In this document: in pieces, positions 43,201 to 54,412 of the stretch
Numbering within the stretch: the stretch's first letter is position 1
How the letters are laid out: the number at the start of each line of letters is the position of its first letter
Source of the DNA: Selaginella moellendorffii
Taxonomy: Eukaryota; Streptophyta; Lycopodiopsida; Selaginellales; Selaginellaceae
DNA: 64,000 nt
Reading direction: 5' to 3'
Assembly (NCBI RefSeq): GCF_000143415.4
Contig: NW_003314284.1
Span: 211,883 to 275,882 of the forward strand
Translations under genes and position numbers: made by a program
Notes under the pieces: model-generated
Databases searched by the model: none
What the model was told of the DNA's origin: nothing
Seen by the model: the letters and a program-made list of their open reading frames with translations, nothing else

Positions 43201-46150
43201 AGATCTTAAGGCCCATGGTCGAAGTTACATGGGCTCCAATGCTTGCAGCCTTCAGTGTTCCACTGGAGAAGAGTGAAGACGAAGTTATCACTTTTCAGTG
43301 TCTCGAGGGATTTCGATACGCAATCCGCGTTACTTCTATTATGTCTATGCGGACAGAGCGCGACGCATTCGTGACTTCGCTAGCGAAATTCACATATCTT
43401 CATTCGCCCGCTGATATAAAACAGAAGAACATAGACTCTATTAAGGTATTTTTTCTTTCTCCTCTTTTCATACTCATAATGTAATTCCATGCTGCAGGCG
43501 GTGATATCCATTGCTGATGAAGATGGAAACTATCTACAGGAAGCCTGGGAACACGTCCTGACGTGTGTTTCTCGCTTTGAGCATCTCCATCTTATTGGTG
43601 AAGGCGCTCCTCCTGATGCCACCTTTTTCGCCGCCCCGCAGTCCGACTCCGACAAAACAATGCAGCTGAAATCGCCTGTCCTTCCTGTGCTTAAGCGGAA
43701 ATGGCCTGGACGAATGCAATATGCTGCTGCTGCCGCAAGAAGAGGATCGTATGAAAGTGCTGGAGTTGGAGGAAATTCGGCTGGGTCTGTTACTGCTGAG
43801 CAGATGAACAACTTGGTTTCGAATCTCAACATGCTGGAGCAGATTGGCAGCTTCGAGATGAACAAGATATTTACCCGCAGCGACCGATTGAACGGCGAGG
43901 CAATTGTGGATTTTGTAAAAGCGCTTTGTAAAGTTTCGATGGAGGAGCTACGATCTCCAACTGATCCTCGGGTATTCAGCCTCACCAAAATTGTTGAAAT
44001 ATCGTAAGTAATCTGTGGCTTCTTTCTGGTCTCAATTTTCTAAATTACGCTTTTTGCAGGCATTTCAACATGAACCGCATCAGACTCGTTTGGTCGCGAA
44101 TCTGGAACGTTCTCTCCGACTACTTCGTCACGGTTGGGTGTTCTGACAACTTGTCCATTGCAATGTATGCAATGGATTCATTGCGTCAACTGGCAATGAA
44201 GTTTCTGGAACGTGAAGAGCTGGCAAATTACAACTTCCAGAACCAGTTCCTGAAACCTTTTGTTGTGGTTATGCGGAAGAGTAATTCTGTTGAAATTCGG
44301 GAGCTGGTGATTCGCTGCGTGTCGCAAATGGTTTTTGCGCGCGTTAAAAACGTGAAGTCTGGCTGGAAGATTATGTTCATGGTAAGTTTTTCTCATACCT
44401 CGCATGCACAAGCTGACTGTCATTTTCTAGGTGTTTACCACGGCAGCTACAGACGAGCACAAGAGTATGGTGCTTCTGGCTTTTGAGACTATCGAAAAAA
44501 TTGTCCGGGAGTATTTCTCGTTCATCACGGAGACAGAGACGACAACGTTCACAGACTGTGTTAACTGTCTCATCGCTTTCACAAATAGCAGATTCAACAA
44601 CGACATCAGCCTGAATGCTATTGCATTTTTGAGGTTCTGTGCGCACAAGTTGGCGGAGGGCGAGCTTGGTGCATACGTAAAGAAGGAAGATCGCGTGGCA
44701 AATGGTGATATGTCTGAACCGACTTTTACTGATCGGGATGATGATTTGCATTTTTGGTTTCCCTTGCTAGCAGGTAAGTTTGTTTTTTCCGTTGATTGTG
44801 GAAGGTGTCTCATACTTTCTGTGTTTCGATCTTCTCTAGGCTTGTCGGAATTGACATTCGATCCTCGGCCTGAAATTCGCAAAAGTGCTTTGGAAGTGCT
44901 TTTCGATATATTGCGGTCGCACGGACATATGTTCTCTCCAGCGCTCTGGGAGCGAGTCTTTGACTCGGTTCTACTTCCTCTCTTTGATTATGTCAGGCGA
45001 GCAATCGAGCCCTTACAAGCAGCGGAAGATGATCACCCAGAGTTTGAAATGGATGCGTGGCTGTACGAGACTTGTACCCTGGCCCTGCAGCTTGTGGTGG
45101 ACTTGTTCGTAAAGTTCTATCCGGTGGTCGCCCATCTGTTAGGGAGAATACTGCTGCTACTTACGGGCTTTCTAAAGAGACCGCACCAGAGTTTGGCTGC
45201 AATTGGAGTAGCCGCGTTCGTGAGGCTGATGAGTCACACAGGGCATTTATTCACGGATGAGAAGTGGGACGAAGTTCTTGCCGCACTGCAAGAGGCCGCC
45301 GAAGGCACTCTCCCAGATATGAGCAAAGTTATGGAGTGCCTGGAAGATATCGAGCTTCAGAAAGCTATTCAAGGATATAAAACAGAGAACGATGCCATGG
45401 CCGAGGAAATGACTAGACTCCAAGCAGCACTCTCGGACTACAAGTGCAGAACTGCTGTCCAGCTTCTCTTAGTTCAGGTACTAAATCAGACTTCCATCAT
45501 TCTCTTTGCTCATGCCTTTCTTCGCTTTACAGGCTGTTAACGAATTGTTTACGAACCACGGCAGTCGCCTGGCAGCGTCTCACAGCATGCTTCTCCTGGA
45601 CACCCTTCACGTTGTGGCCGCGCATGCACACAACGTTAACAGTGACATCGCACTCCGAACGAAGCTGCAGCAAGTGAAGGTGGCAACGCAGCTGTCTGAT
45701 CCCCCACTACTGCGTCTGGAAAGCGAGTCATACCACGCCTACCTCAACCTCTTGCAGACTCTATCGGTCTTGAAGCCCGAGCTTGCAAAGGACGCGGAAG
45801 TGGAAGGTCGCCTGGTGGAACTGTGCGAGGAGGTGTTGCAAGTGTACCTCTGTACCGCAACCGGTGTTGCCGCTGCTTGGGACTCCGGCGACAAGAGTAG
45901 TGCTCAGCCTCTCTGGTCGATTCCGCTCAGCTCGTCTAGGAGGCGTGAGCTGAGTGCCCGTGCTCCTCTCGTGGTTTCCACGCTTCAAGCTGTCGGCGGA
46001 CTGAAGGAGTCATCGTTTGAGAAGCACCTGCTCAGATTTTTTCCGCTGCTGGCAACGCTGATAGCTTGTGAGCACGGCTCGGAGGAAGTTCAAGTGGCAT
46101 TGAGCGACATGTTTAGCTCCTGGATCGGCCCGATTCTTTTGCAAGCCTGA
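40286..46150 (+). CDS. BIG: BIG-type ARF-GEF (brefeldin A-inhibited, Sec7 domain)
   Basis: About 11 exons give roughly 1,770 aa, the usual length of plant BIG1-4. The N-terminal DCB domain begins [20 protein letters not shown], typical for BIG1-4, and is interrupted by an 11-alanine run. HUS and Sec7 (about 42430-43080) follow. Sec7 shows [38 protein letters not shown] with the catalytic glutamate finger in LPGEAQ, and [18 protein letters not shown] domains follow ([36 protein letters not shown]). The protein activates ARF GTPases at the trans-Golgi/endosome. Its 3' end is convergent with PDF1A, 102 bp apart. A telo-box TAGGGTTT lies 26 bp before the ATG. Confidence 0.94.
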
Positions 46151-46252
46151 TGATATCTTTGGAGGTATATTTTTGTTTATTCTCTCGTAGCTAACCAATT
46201 CGTCTTTGCTTTCCCAAGGCTAGAGCATGATAAAAGCTGGTAACTAGAAGTT

Positions 46253-47158
46253 TTAAACAGTGGAAGACGCATGTTCTACTGAGCATAAGCCAGGTCTGGG
46301 ACAGCCCCGTGCCATTGGCATGGACAAGTTTTTGGCAGACCTGAAAGTTCTTGGGATGAACTTGTCCACGTACAAGGTCCCTGCGAGATGGTCGCATTCG
46401 TGCTGGAGGATTCGAGCCTGCCAGCCGGAAGCGTCCACTTTCAATGGCCTGCCTTCGCGGTCCAGTCCGGTGACTTCCACGTCGAGGTGCCTCTCCACCA
46501 TCGCCCGGAAGCCATGAACGCTGGCAGCAAAAGAGCTCGCAGGGAAGAAAGATCAGCGGCAGAAAGTAAAGTTTGGACGAGATCACCTGAGACATCCTTC
46601 AAAGAACCTGGCAGTGGCACTGGTGGTGGGTCTGAGGATGGGATTGATGATCACCTGGGCAGATATATGAGCTCCCGAAGAAAAGGAAAGGATTGGACTG
46701 GAACTTACCAGGAGCTCGAATGGCTTTCGCTGCTGGGAAAGAGCCTCGTCGCGGGAAACGTAGCTGATATACTCGGCGGTGTCCTCGAGCACAATTATCT
46801 GGAAGAGAAGAAGGGAAGGCATGGCAACCTGGAGCTATCGGCCTACCTGGAGAGGAACTCCGATCTGGGGAGCGGCCAGACCCACGGCCGGTGCCTCCCG
46901 CATTGCATCAATCAAGCCTTGGATGGTGTTCTGGACGGTGTCGCTGCTCACCTCGGAGTGTAGCACCTCTCGCGCGGCCTCATGCAAGACAGGGTCCCCG
47001 GCCTGGACGATTTCGAGCTTGGGCGCCTTGCTCTTGAATCCAAACAGGCTCCGACACTGGAATCTCCTTCTCACCTCGGCTCTCCTCACGCAGTGGTGGA
47101 CGCGCAGTGGTGGTCTGAGAGTTGGCAGTGGTGTGGCTGGACTCCAGGCAAGCGCCAT
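46253..47158 (-). CDS. PDF1A: Peptide deformylase 1A, organellar
   Basis: At least four exons give a deformylase of PDF1A type. [14 protein letters not shown] starts a basic, Ser/Arg-rich transit-like N-terminus. Motif 1 is [10 protein letters not shown], motif 2 EGCLSV (metal-binding Cys, codon split by the intron at 46590) and motif 3 ILQHECDHL (HExxH). The [17 protein letters not shown] segment between 2 and 3 is diagnostic for plant PDF1A. It removes N-formyl groups from new organellar proteins. The first glycine of the canonical GxGLAAPQ motif is alanine here. The C-terminal extension ([16 protein letters not shown]) is short. Convergent with BIG. Confidence 0.92.
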
Positions 47159-47627
47159 TTCTTTTATCTTCTTTGCTTTGCTACATTGTTGACTAGTGGA
47201 ATTTAACTCTTGTTGTTAATCTATACAATCTATCATAATATCTATTAAAGAGTATTTACACTTTATAGAAGACGAAATGAAAGGTGGTAAGCCGTTCGAG
47301 GCTTGTTTGATTGAGGCTTTGCTTTTTCTTCTTTCTTTCTCTCTATCTTTCAAGCGCTCGTTTGAAGCTATGTACAGGAATCAAAGCGCAGGCACCAGCC
47401 TGTACCCGACGTATGTACATAAGAGAAAAGGAAGAACTCTCTCAGCAGAGGAGAGACGAGAAGAAGCTCAGGGAGGAAAATTTTGGCTGGTGGTAGCAGC
47501 AGCAGCAGCAGCAGCTAGCGGGAATTCTTCGCAGATCTTCGAAAGTTTGTTTGTTCCTTCTTCCGGAAGCCCAGGCGATGGAAGTCGTCGACGAGTTGGC
47601 GGGGGAATAATATATACACAGCGCCCC
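47159..47627. other. Intergenic, PDF1A promoter / ACR 3' side
   Basis: A (GCA)n run occurs at about 47497-47512. A reading frame from 47277 in the + direction contains low-complexity serine and alanine runs and is not supported as a gene. Confidence 0.6.
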
Positions 47628-49810
47628 TCAGGTGTAGGACTTGAGCAGGCCCAGCGTGTAGAGAAGTCTCTCCGAGTGTGAGCGGAAGAAGCTCCCGAGC
47701 GAGAAGCGAGCAGCCGACTTGTCGGCCGATTCGGTCGGGGATGAATGGAGCATCTTCGGGGGGAATCTCTCCTGCGTCACCTTAAGGATGGCCAGCCCGA
47801 CCTCCTCCCGGATCGCCTCCACCACTCTCATGTCCACGCTCCCGCCGTTGGCGTCCGTGACGTAGAACACATTCACGGCCATGTCGTCTCGGGTCGTCAC
47901 CTCGGCCCTCGCCACGGACAGGCCGTTTTCTCGGAAGATCCGGGTTACGTCCGACAGCAAACCGATCCTGTCCTGTGTGGACAGCTCCAGCCTCACGCCC
48001 TGATGCCGAAAGGAATTAGTTAGATACAGATCCAAGAGAAGAAAAGAACAAAAGAGGAGCTCTTGGTACCTGTGAAGCTCTACGTAGAATAGCAGCCTCC
48101 AGACAGCGAACGACTCTTTGTCGTTCAGTTTCGGTATTGAGCGTGTATCCGTCAAGATGCCGAATGTAATACTCCTGCGGATCAAACAAACAGGGCCAGC
48201 GTGAGTCCAAAAGCACAAGAGAAACCGATCATACACATCGAAAAAACACACAAGCTTGGCAACCAGGCCTCGCAACACGCATAACAGACATAGATCCGAA
48301 AACGGACACCGCAAGCGTCCAGAACAAGCTCCAGATTCCACTCGCAAACACCCGCGGAACACACAAGACAACTTCCAAGAGATCCATTTTGCGAGTAGCA
48401 CCAAGTCAAGCCGGCGTCAAAGCGACAATAAACAAAACACAGTCCAAGTCACACAACACACTTCCGCGAAAGAAAAACACGCAAAGACCAACACGAAGAA
48501 AAACATGAAAGAAAACATAAAAGGAAAAAGGAAAACAATCAGAGCGAAAAATAGTACCTGGAACGCATTCGGGCCCTCTGAGTCGATGGTGGCGTGGAAA
48601 ACCACATACTCCATGTCGGTGAGCGTACACACGGTATCGAACAACAGTTTGGGACGGTCCGCGCACTGCACCGTGACAACCGAGTAGCCTTTCTCCACGC
48701 AATTCTTGACTGTTACGGTCGGCCTCCCCTTGTAGTCGACCGAGTCCGAGATGGAAGTCGGGGCCGGGCTCAACGCGGCCTCCTCTTCTGCTACCTCCAT
48801 CTCCTCCTCCTTGTCCGCGGACATCATCTGATGGAGCCTCCTCTCCGTGTGAGTAAGTCCCATGGCAAAGTCCGTCCTGGCAGTCTTGCCGTCGAGCGAA
48901 TCGCCCTTCATCACCTGCCCGAGCATCTGTTTGATATGGCAGAGCTTGGTGGGATCTTTCACTGGACCTCCATGGCCTTCGTGGTCGGTCACATAAACCA
49001 TGCACGCCACTCTTGTGTTGTGAGTCCACACCTCCGCGGCCACAACGTTGCAGCCAAGGCTGGCGAGGACGGCCGAGATCTCGGAAAGCAGACCCGGGCG
49101 GTCGTTGCCGGTTAGCTCGATGGCCGTGTGCTCAGCCAGCGACTGGACTCCAATTGTTCGAGCTCCAGAGCAAGTTCTATACGCTTGGCATACGCCTTTC
49201 TCGCCAAGAGCCTGGAATGGGAAAGTTACAAGCGTTGTTAGCGAGGCAAAGAAGATTGATGTGGGAGAAGGAAGAGTTCTACATACATGCTCGATGTGGG
49301 CGATGACCTTCTCGTCGGAGAGCTTGTTCCCATCACGATCTGTGACATGGAAGACTGAAAGAGGGGAGAAAACAAACATGTAAGAGCTTCGCTTGAGATG
49401 CTTGATCGTAAGAGAATGGAGACTTACCGTCCATAAACCATCCACCATCGGAGGAGATGAAGGCCTTGAGTATCGACAGGTCGAGATCTGTGAGGACCTG
49501 GACGACATCGAGAAGAATCCCATGCCGGTTTGAGCTATCAAGCTGGAAAGAAAAAGAGGCAAATCTTAAGAACAAAAGGAGAAAAAAAAAGGAAATGGTT
49601 CGCGAGAGCTCACCTTGATGATGGTGGCGTGCTCCGAAACCTTGTTATCGATCACAACTCTGAGAAGACCATCACGAAATCAGTCAGCAAGAATTTTTTT
49701 TCTTTTTTTTTGGTGAGAGCGAACCTTGGAGGATTGATCCTGGCGGCCAGCGTCTCATACTCGGGATCGAAATACGGCCAGCCCCTTCCAGTAGCCACCG
49801 CCGCAACCAT
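47628..49810 (-). CDS. ACR: ACT-domain repeat protein (ACR family)
   Basis: The ATG at 49810 gives MVAAVATGRGWPYFDPEYE, followed by exons encoding four ACT domains. ACT1 has RVVIDNKVSEHATIIKLDSS. ACT2 has HTAIELTGNDRPGLLSEISA. ACT3 has YSVVTVQCADRPKLLFDTVC. The C-terminal ACT has GVRLELSTQDRIGLLSDVTR. The DRPGLLSEI core is the GlnD-like ACT signature. The start of plant ACR proteins (WPYFDPEYE) is conserved. The intron between VFHATIDSEGPNAFQ and EYYIRHLDGY is about 380 nt (48178-48557), long for this window. ACRs are presumed amino-acid sensors without enzymatic domain. Confidence 0.93.
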
Positions 49811-50138
49811 TTTCTACGAAGAACCAAATCTCTAAGAAGACCAGAGATCTCGAGATTCTTCCACGAAATCAGGGCCTCCACTCTCTCCACCTGCGATGAG
49901 CCAGTTCCAGCGCTTCCAAAACCCCTCTCTTCTCCCGACCTGTGGCTGGCTGCCCGGCTGCTGTGCGCCCGCGCCGCCTACCACCGGGAATCACACCAAA
50001 ATCACCTCCCAGCGCGCAGCAAATCTGAAATCCGACGAAATCCAGAAATTCCCTGGATTCCAGCGAAAACGCGCGCGATCTCTCGCGGCGGCTCCTCTCT
50101 TTTCTCTCTCTCCTCGCTGTGGAAGAACTCTGTTGTAA

Positions 50139-53100
50139 TGTTAAGGCGGGCCACTTTTATCTTTAGGGTTCTTCCTTGTTAAGTAGTCTGCCAGCCACAT
50201 TTAGAGCCATTTGTTTGGAGCTGTTAACCATATACTGGCGTGACACGTGGCACACGCAGATTTAGCGGGGAAATAGCGAAAGGGCGGGAAAATCAACCGG
50301 CCGGAAAATTAAATGGTTGATTTTAATGCGGCGCCGACCGGCGGGGACGTTACAGGGCGGCGGCCGTTTTCCTGAGAGTTAGGTAAATGCGCAAACCGGT
50401 GCCGCCGGTGGCCAGCAACCGGTACGGGCTGCAGCCGGTTACGCCCACCAGGTGGGGCTACCGTAGCCCGTCCGGGCCGTCACCCTTTAAGTTAACGGCC
50501 GTCGCCCCCGTCGCTTCAAATTCCGCCAGCTGGCAGCCAGCTAAGCACGTGCACGGGCAATGGCGCGAAATGGGCTGTCGGCACGCGCTGACAGGGTGGC
50601 AATGAGTACGGACGGTACGGGCCTTCCTTCGCGGCGCCGGTCGGGGCGCGCCAAAGGCCGTGGTAAAAAAAAACGAAAACGAGGGAATTGACCGGGGCCG
50701 GGACTGGCCGGGCCGGGCAGCAGCTAAAGCGCATGTCATTTAATTGGCCCGTCCCAAGGGTGGCGGAATGACATGACGTGGAGGGAGGGGAAGTGCGCAT
50801 TAAAGCCGGCGTCCCCGAAATATCCAACAACACACGCGCCACGTCACTCTCGCGCAACTTGGACTGGGTGGTGCCTATGACATGGTGCCGGCGGGGGGCA
50901 CTTTCGACAGCGCCTTTAAAAGTCCTTTCCCACTTGTTGGTTAAAATGCCGGGGACGGGAAAATCCCCTCCCGCCAGCCAGGCAAAGTCATGCCTAGAGC
51001 AAAGCGTCGTGTCAGAGAGATGGGCGTTTTGGCCCCCCCATCTTTGCCCAAAATGGGCCACCAGCCCTAAAAGTGGATGTGAATATTCCCGCCTTGTGAT
51101 CTCGCGCCACATGGCGTGACGTGGCGCGCCCCTAGTGGTGAGGTGTTGAGAGGGAGGGAGCATCATATCTGTGGCATTGAGGAATTGGGGGGCCAAATCT
51201 TCCTTTATGTGCCCTATTTTCCCATGTGCAACACATTTGCTTTTTGAAAGTTTGGCGCGACCACCGGATATTCGCTGCACAGAGAGGAGAATCCAATTCG
51301 GTGTTAAACTCCTGCAAGTTTCTCTAGCGGGGCTTTTGGAGATTTTCTATTGGTGATGGATGGGTCGAATGACAAATTGCCAAGAACTGGGATGGACGCA
51401 TTCAAATGCCCAATGGTGGCTTTTCGAATTGTTTAAGGATCACGCCAGCTCTTAAAGCTTTTGTGTGGCATAGCTCGCCGTTGGTCGTGTGAAAGCGCTG
51501 GAATCTCCAAGCACGCCACAGGCCACCACACAACTGCTTAAGCTAGCGCAAAAAATTGGTTTTCTAAGGGGAAAACTTTTCGAGGACTCGAGAGCTCGAA
51601 TGGGATGAGAGAATGTGTGGTGCGGGTGGACTGGTTGATTCCCCTGTTGCATTTCCGGGAATAGTCTAAACGCAAAATGATATGGAATCTCCGCGAGAAT
51701 CGTGGAGCCGTGTCAAGCAAGGTCGTGAGATTGTTTTACCTCCCGATCTTCCTAAACGCTGGTCATGTCAAATATAATAGAAAAGAAAAAGAAAATATCA
51801 AATATATTTTTGCTTTTCTGGCTTCTGGAGAAGCCGAGAGGTCAGGAGAGAGAGATTCTGTTGGTCAACAAACCCTATGTAAATTCACATGGTATACACA
51901 AAGAAAAATTTATATAAATTCGATCATGTGATCAATCTCATGAACTGGGAGCCAGCAAAATCATGGGCCTTTGCGTGACACCTTAGATCCTGTCGTGCCA
52001 TTAAGAAAATCAGAAATCTCCAGACCCGAGAGCTTGAGGAATCGAAATCACCCACATGGGGAAGTGAAGTAGCGATCAGTGACAAAAACAAAGACAGTCC
52101 ATGGTACCAGATGGAGCATCAAGAAAAAAAAAAATTAAAATCTCGTTGTAAGATCTGGCACGAATCATCTGGATCCCGTTGTCAAGTTTTTTTATAATTT
52201 ATTTACGGATATTATAGTAAATACAAGCCAAGAACCACAGCTTTCCAGTTCAACTCGGAGATTTACAGTTCATCACGTCGTCGTTTTTGAGGCGCAAAGG
52301 TGGAATTCCAGCAGTAACAACAAAGAACACGATGAGGGCCTCTTCGTGTTCGTGTTCTTGTCGGCCACAAGAGCGATTGTTTCTATGGCTTGTTGCCTGA
52401 TCCAATTTTAATATGCCTCCGTGAGCCTGCTGCCACGTTAGAAGCTCTTTGATGCTCTTTACCAGACATGGATTAGCTCGTCCACCATTTTTTAATCTCA
52501 GCTTTTCTTTCTAGTTGTTTGTGACACATTTAGGTGTAAACAAGCTTTCCAAGTTGGTACTGATATGATCCTACGATTAAATACCATTCCCAGCACTGCA
52601 GGCTTGACAACAAAGTCGTGCTCATCTCGAAAAAACATTGATCTCTCGCCCATTTTTAAAAAACCAAAGCAATTGGATCCAAACAGGCATGCTAGTTAGA
52701 ATAAATCAATCACAAACGGTTGAGATTCCGCATTAAATTACAATGTTCAATCACTCAAAAACACGATCCCCCAGCTGCCCTCCGTTGGATTGGAATCTAT
52801 CCAACCGCCTGGATGGATCTATACGAAAGAAATGCTTGCTCGAATCTCTTCCCCTTGGATGGGAGTACTATACGGTCTACGTACCGTCTTGGGTCCCATG
52901 CTCTTGGAGATTGAATATGAAGTGTTTACAGTCCACTCAGAGGATTTGGATCTAAAATCTCATCTGGAAGATCAAATGCCGTACGTAAGATTTTTTTTTT
53001 TCTTCGGTGCAGTACGACAACATGCTTGCTTGCTTTTTTCTTTTCCAAGTTGGATCCAGCAACACGAGCTAGCCCAAGCATTTCTACTCCCAATTGAAGA

Positions 53101-54412
53101 CTACAACAACAAAGGCTACGAACAAGTGGTCATGTTCCCTTTTTTTTTTTCTTCTTGCTCTCTTTCTTGTTTCAGTGGATTTCACGGGCAAGGTCAACAA
53201 AATCGGTTTCTATTCGGTTGAATGAATCCATCGCGCCGTATATTTCTACGTTTTTTATGCCACGCTGCCCGCATGTGAGGATTGAAGTCCGGCAGAGGCA
53301 GCTTTGACTGGAATCACATGAATCTTGACACAGCCCAGACAAACAAAAAAAAAAAGTTAGAAAAGAAAGTCGTAAAGAAGGAAGAATAAAAGAGAGACTA
53401 TACTAACCTTGCTGGCTTGCTTTGCTGGAAGCCCTGTGGAATCTAGGGGGTTGACATTCCACTCCATTTGTCAACCTGTCATGAGCGGAGAACTTGGAGC
53501 TGCGAGAGGAGCGGAGCGGGCGGCTCGGGTCTATGTCAGCTGCCCGAGGGAGCTGTGACACCAACAGGCCGACCAAAGACGACCATTCAAGCTTTGGCTG
53601 CGTCACAGAGCTCTCCTAAAACGAAAAGAACCTCGTTTCGCTGACCGGATCTAAGTGAAGCCCTCCCGCTGGGTAGATAATACTGGTGGTATCGTAGGCC
53701 GGCAAGAAGCACCCGGTCAGAAACGAAAGAGATGCGGTTTCTAGATGAATGACGAGAACCTGGATAATGCGACAGCGTTGTGACGGAATCACAAGATCAC
53801 AGACCATTCCTTTGAAAGTCCTGGAAACTTCGGCAAGGCGCATAGGGTGTCAAGCACGAAAAAAGAAGAAGGGAGGTTTACCTCAAGTCACGAATGTAAA
53901 GAGTTGCCGGACTAAGTCACAGTTGTTCGCTGCGTCCTGAAGTCGAACTCATAGCAAAGCTATACCACGTCAACTTCAACTTCGACAAAACCTTGGGAAG
54001 GTACCGTGCAGACAAAATTCCAGTTTTTCGCTCTCGAGCCTGAAAATGAACGTCTACATTAGCCGCGTAGTTGCGTTCCCAACAAGTCCTGCCTTTGCGC
54101 ATGGATTGTCGAGAGAAGGTGTCATTTGCTCCAATAAGTCGCATCTGCGCCGTCACCGTCTGTCTGGAATAAACTGATTCGTTGTGAAAGCCTGTAGAGT
54201 TTGTCAGCCCAAGCCTCCAACTAAACAATTTCGTACCGGAAGCGTGCCGTCGAACTCTTGTTACACATATCTTCCCGGCTAGACGAACTTTGTTTAGCAG
54301 TCTGCATCCAATTTGCTGAGAGTGTTAACTAAGGACCGAGCTTCTAACTCCGGAAGAGCCAGATGTCGGCACAAACTGTTAATCGCCATAATGTGGTGCC
54401 TCTTAGACAGAT
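50139..54412. other. 4.3 kb without a supported gene
   Basis: 50160-51350 is GC-rich with CACGTGG/ACGTGG boxes and a TTTAGGGTT at 50163-50171. It probably includes the ACR promoter (ACR is minus, starting 49810). 51750-52250 is AT-rich. At 52790-53150 there are reading frames with possible splice borders (MESIQPPGWIYTKEMLARIS, DLDLKSHLEDQMP) that I do not recognise. Minus-strand frames at 53403-54228 lack a consistent phase. These could be an unrecognised gene, untranslated RNA or decayed sequence. I see no transposon protein. Confidence 0.4.

Noticed and set aside
47277-47681. 134-codon + strand frame
   Set aside because: Mostly low-complexity Ser/Phe/Ala and overlapping the ACR 3' end.
50387-51280. 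Frames in the GC-rich stretch, up to 254 codons on -
   Set aside because: Long frames are expected by chance in GC-rich sequence; no family motif, no consistent splicing.
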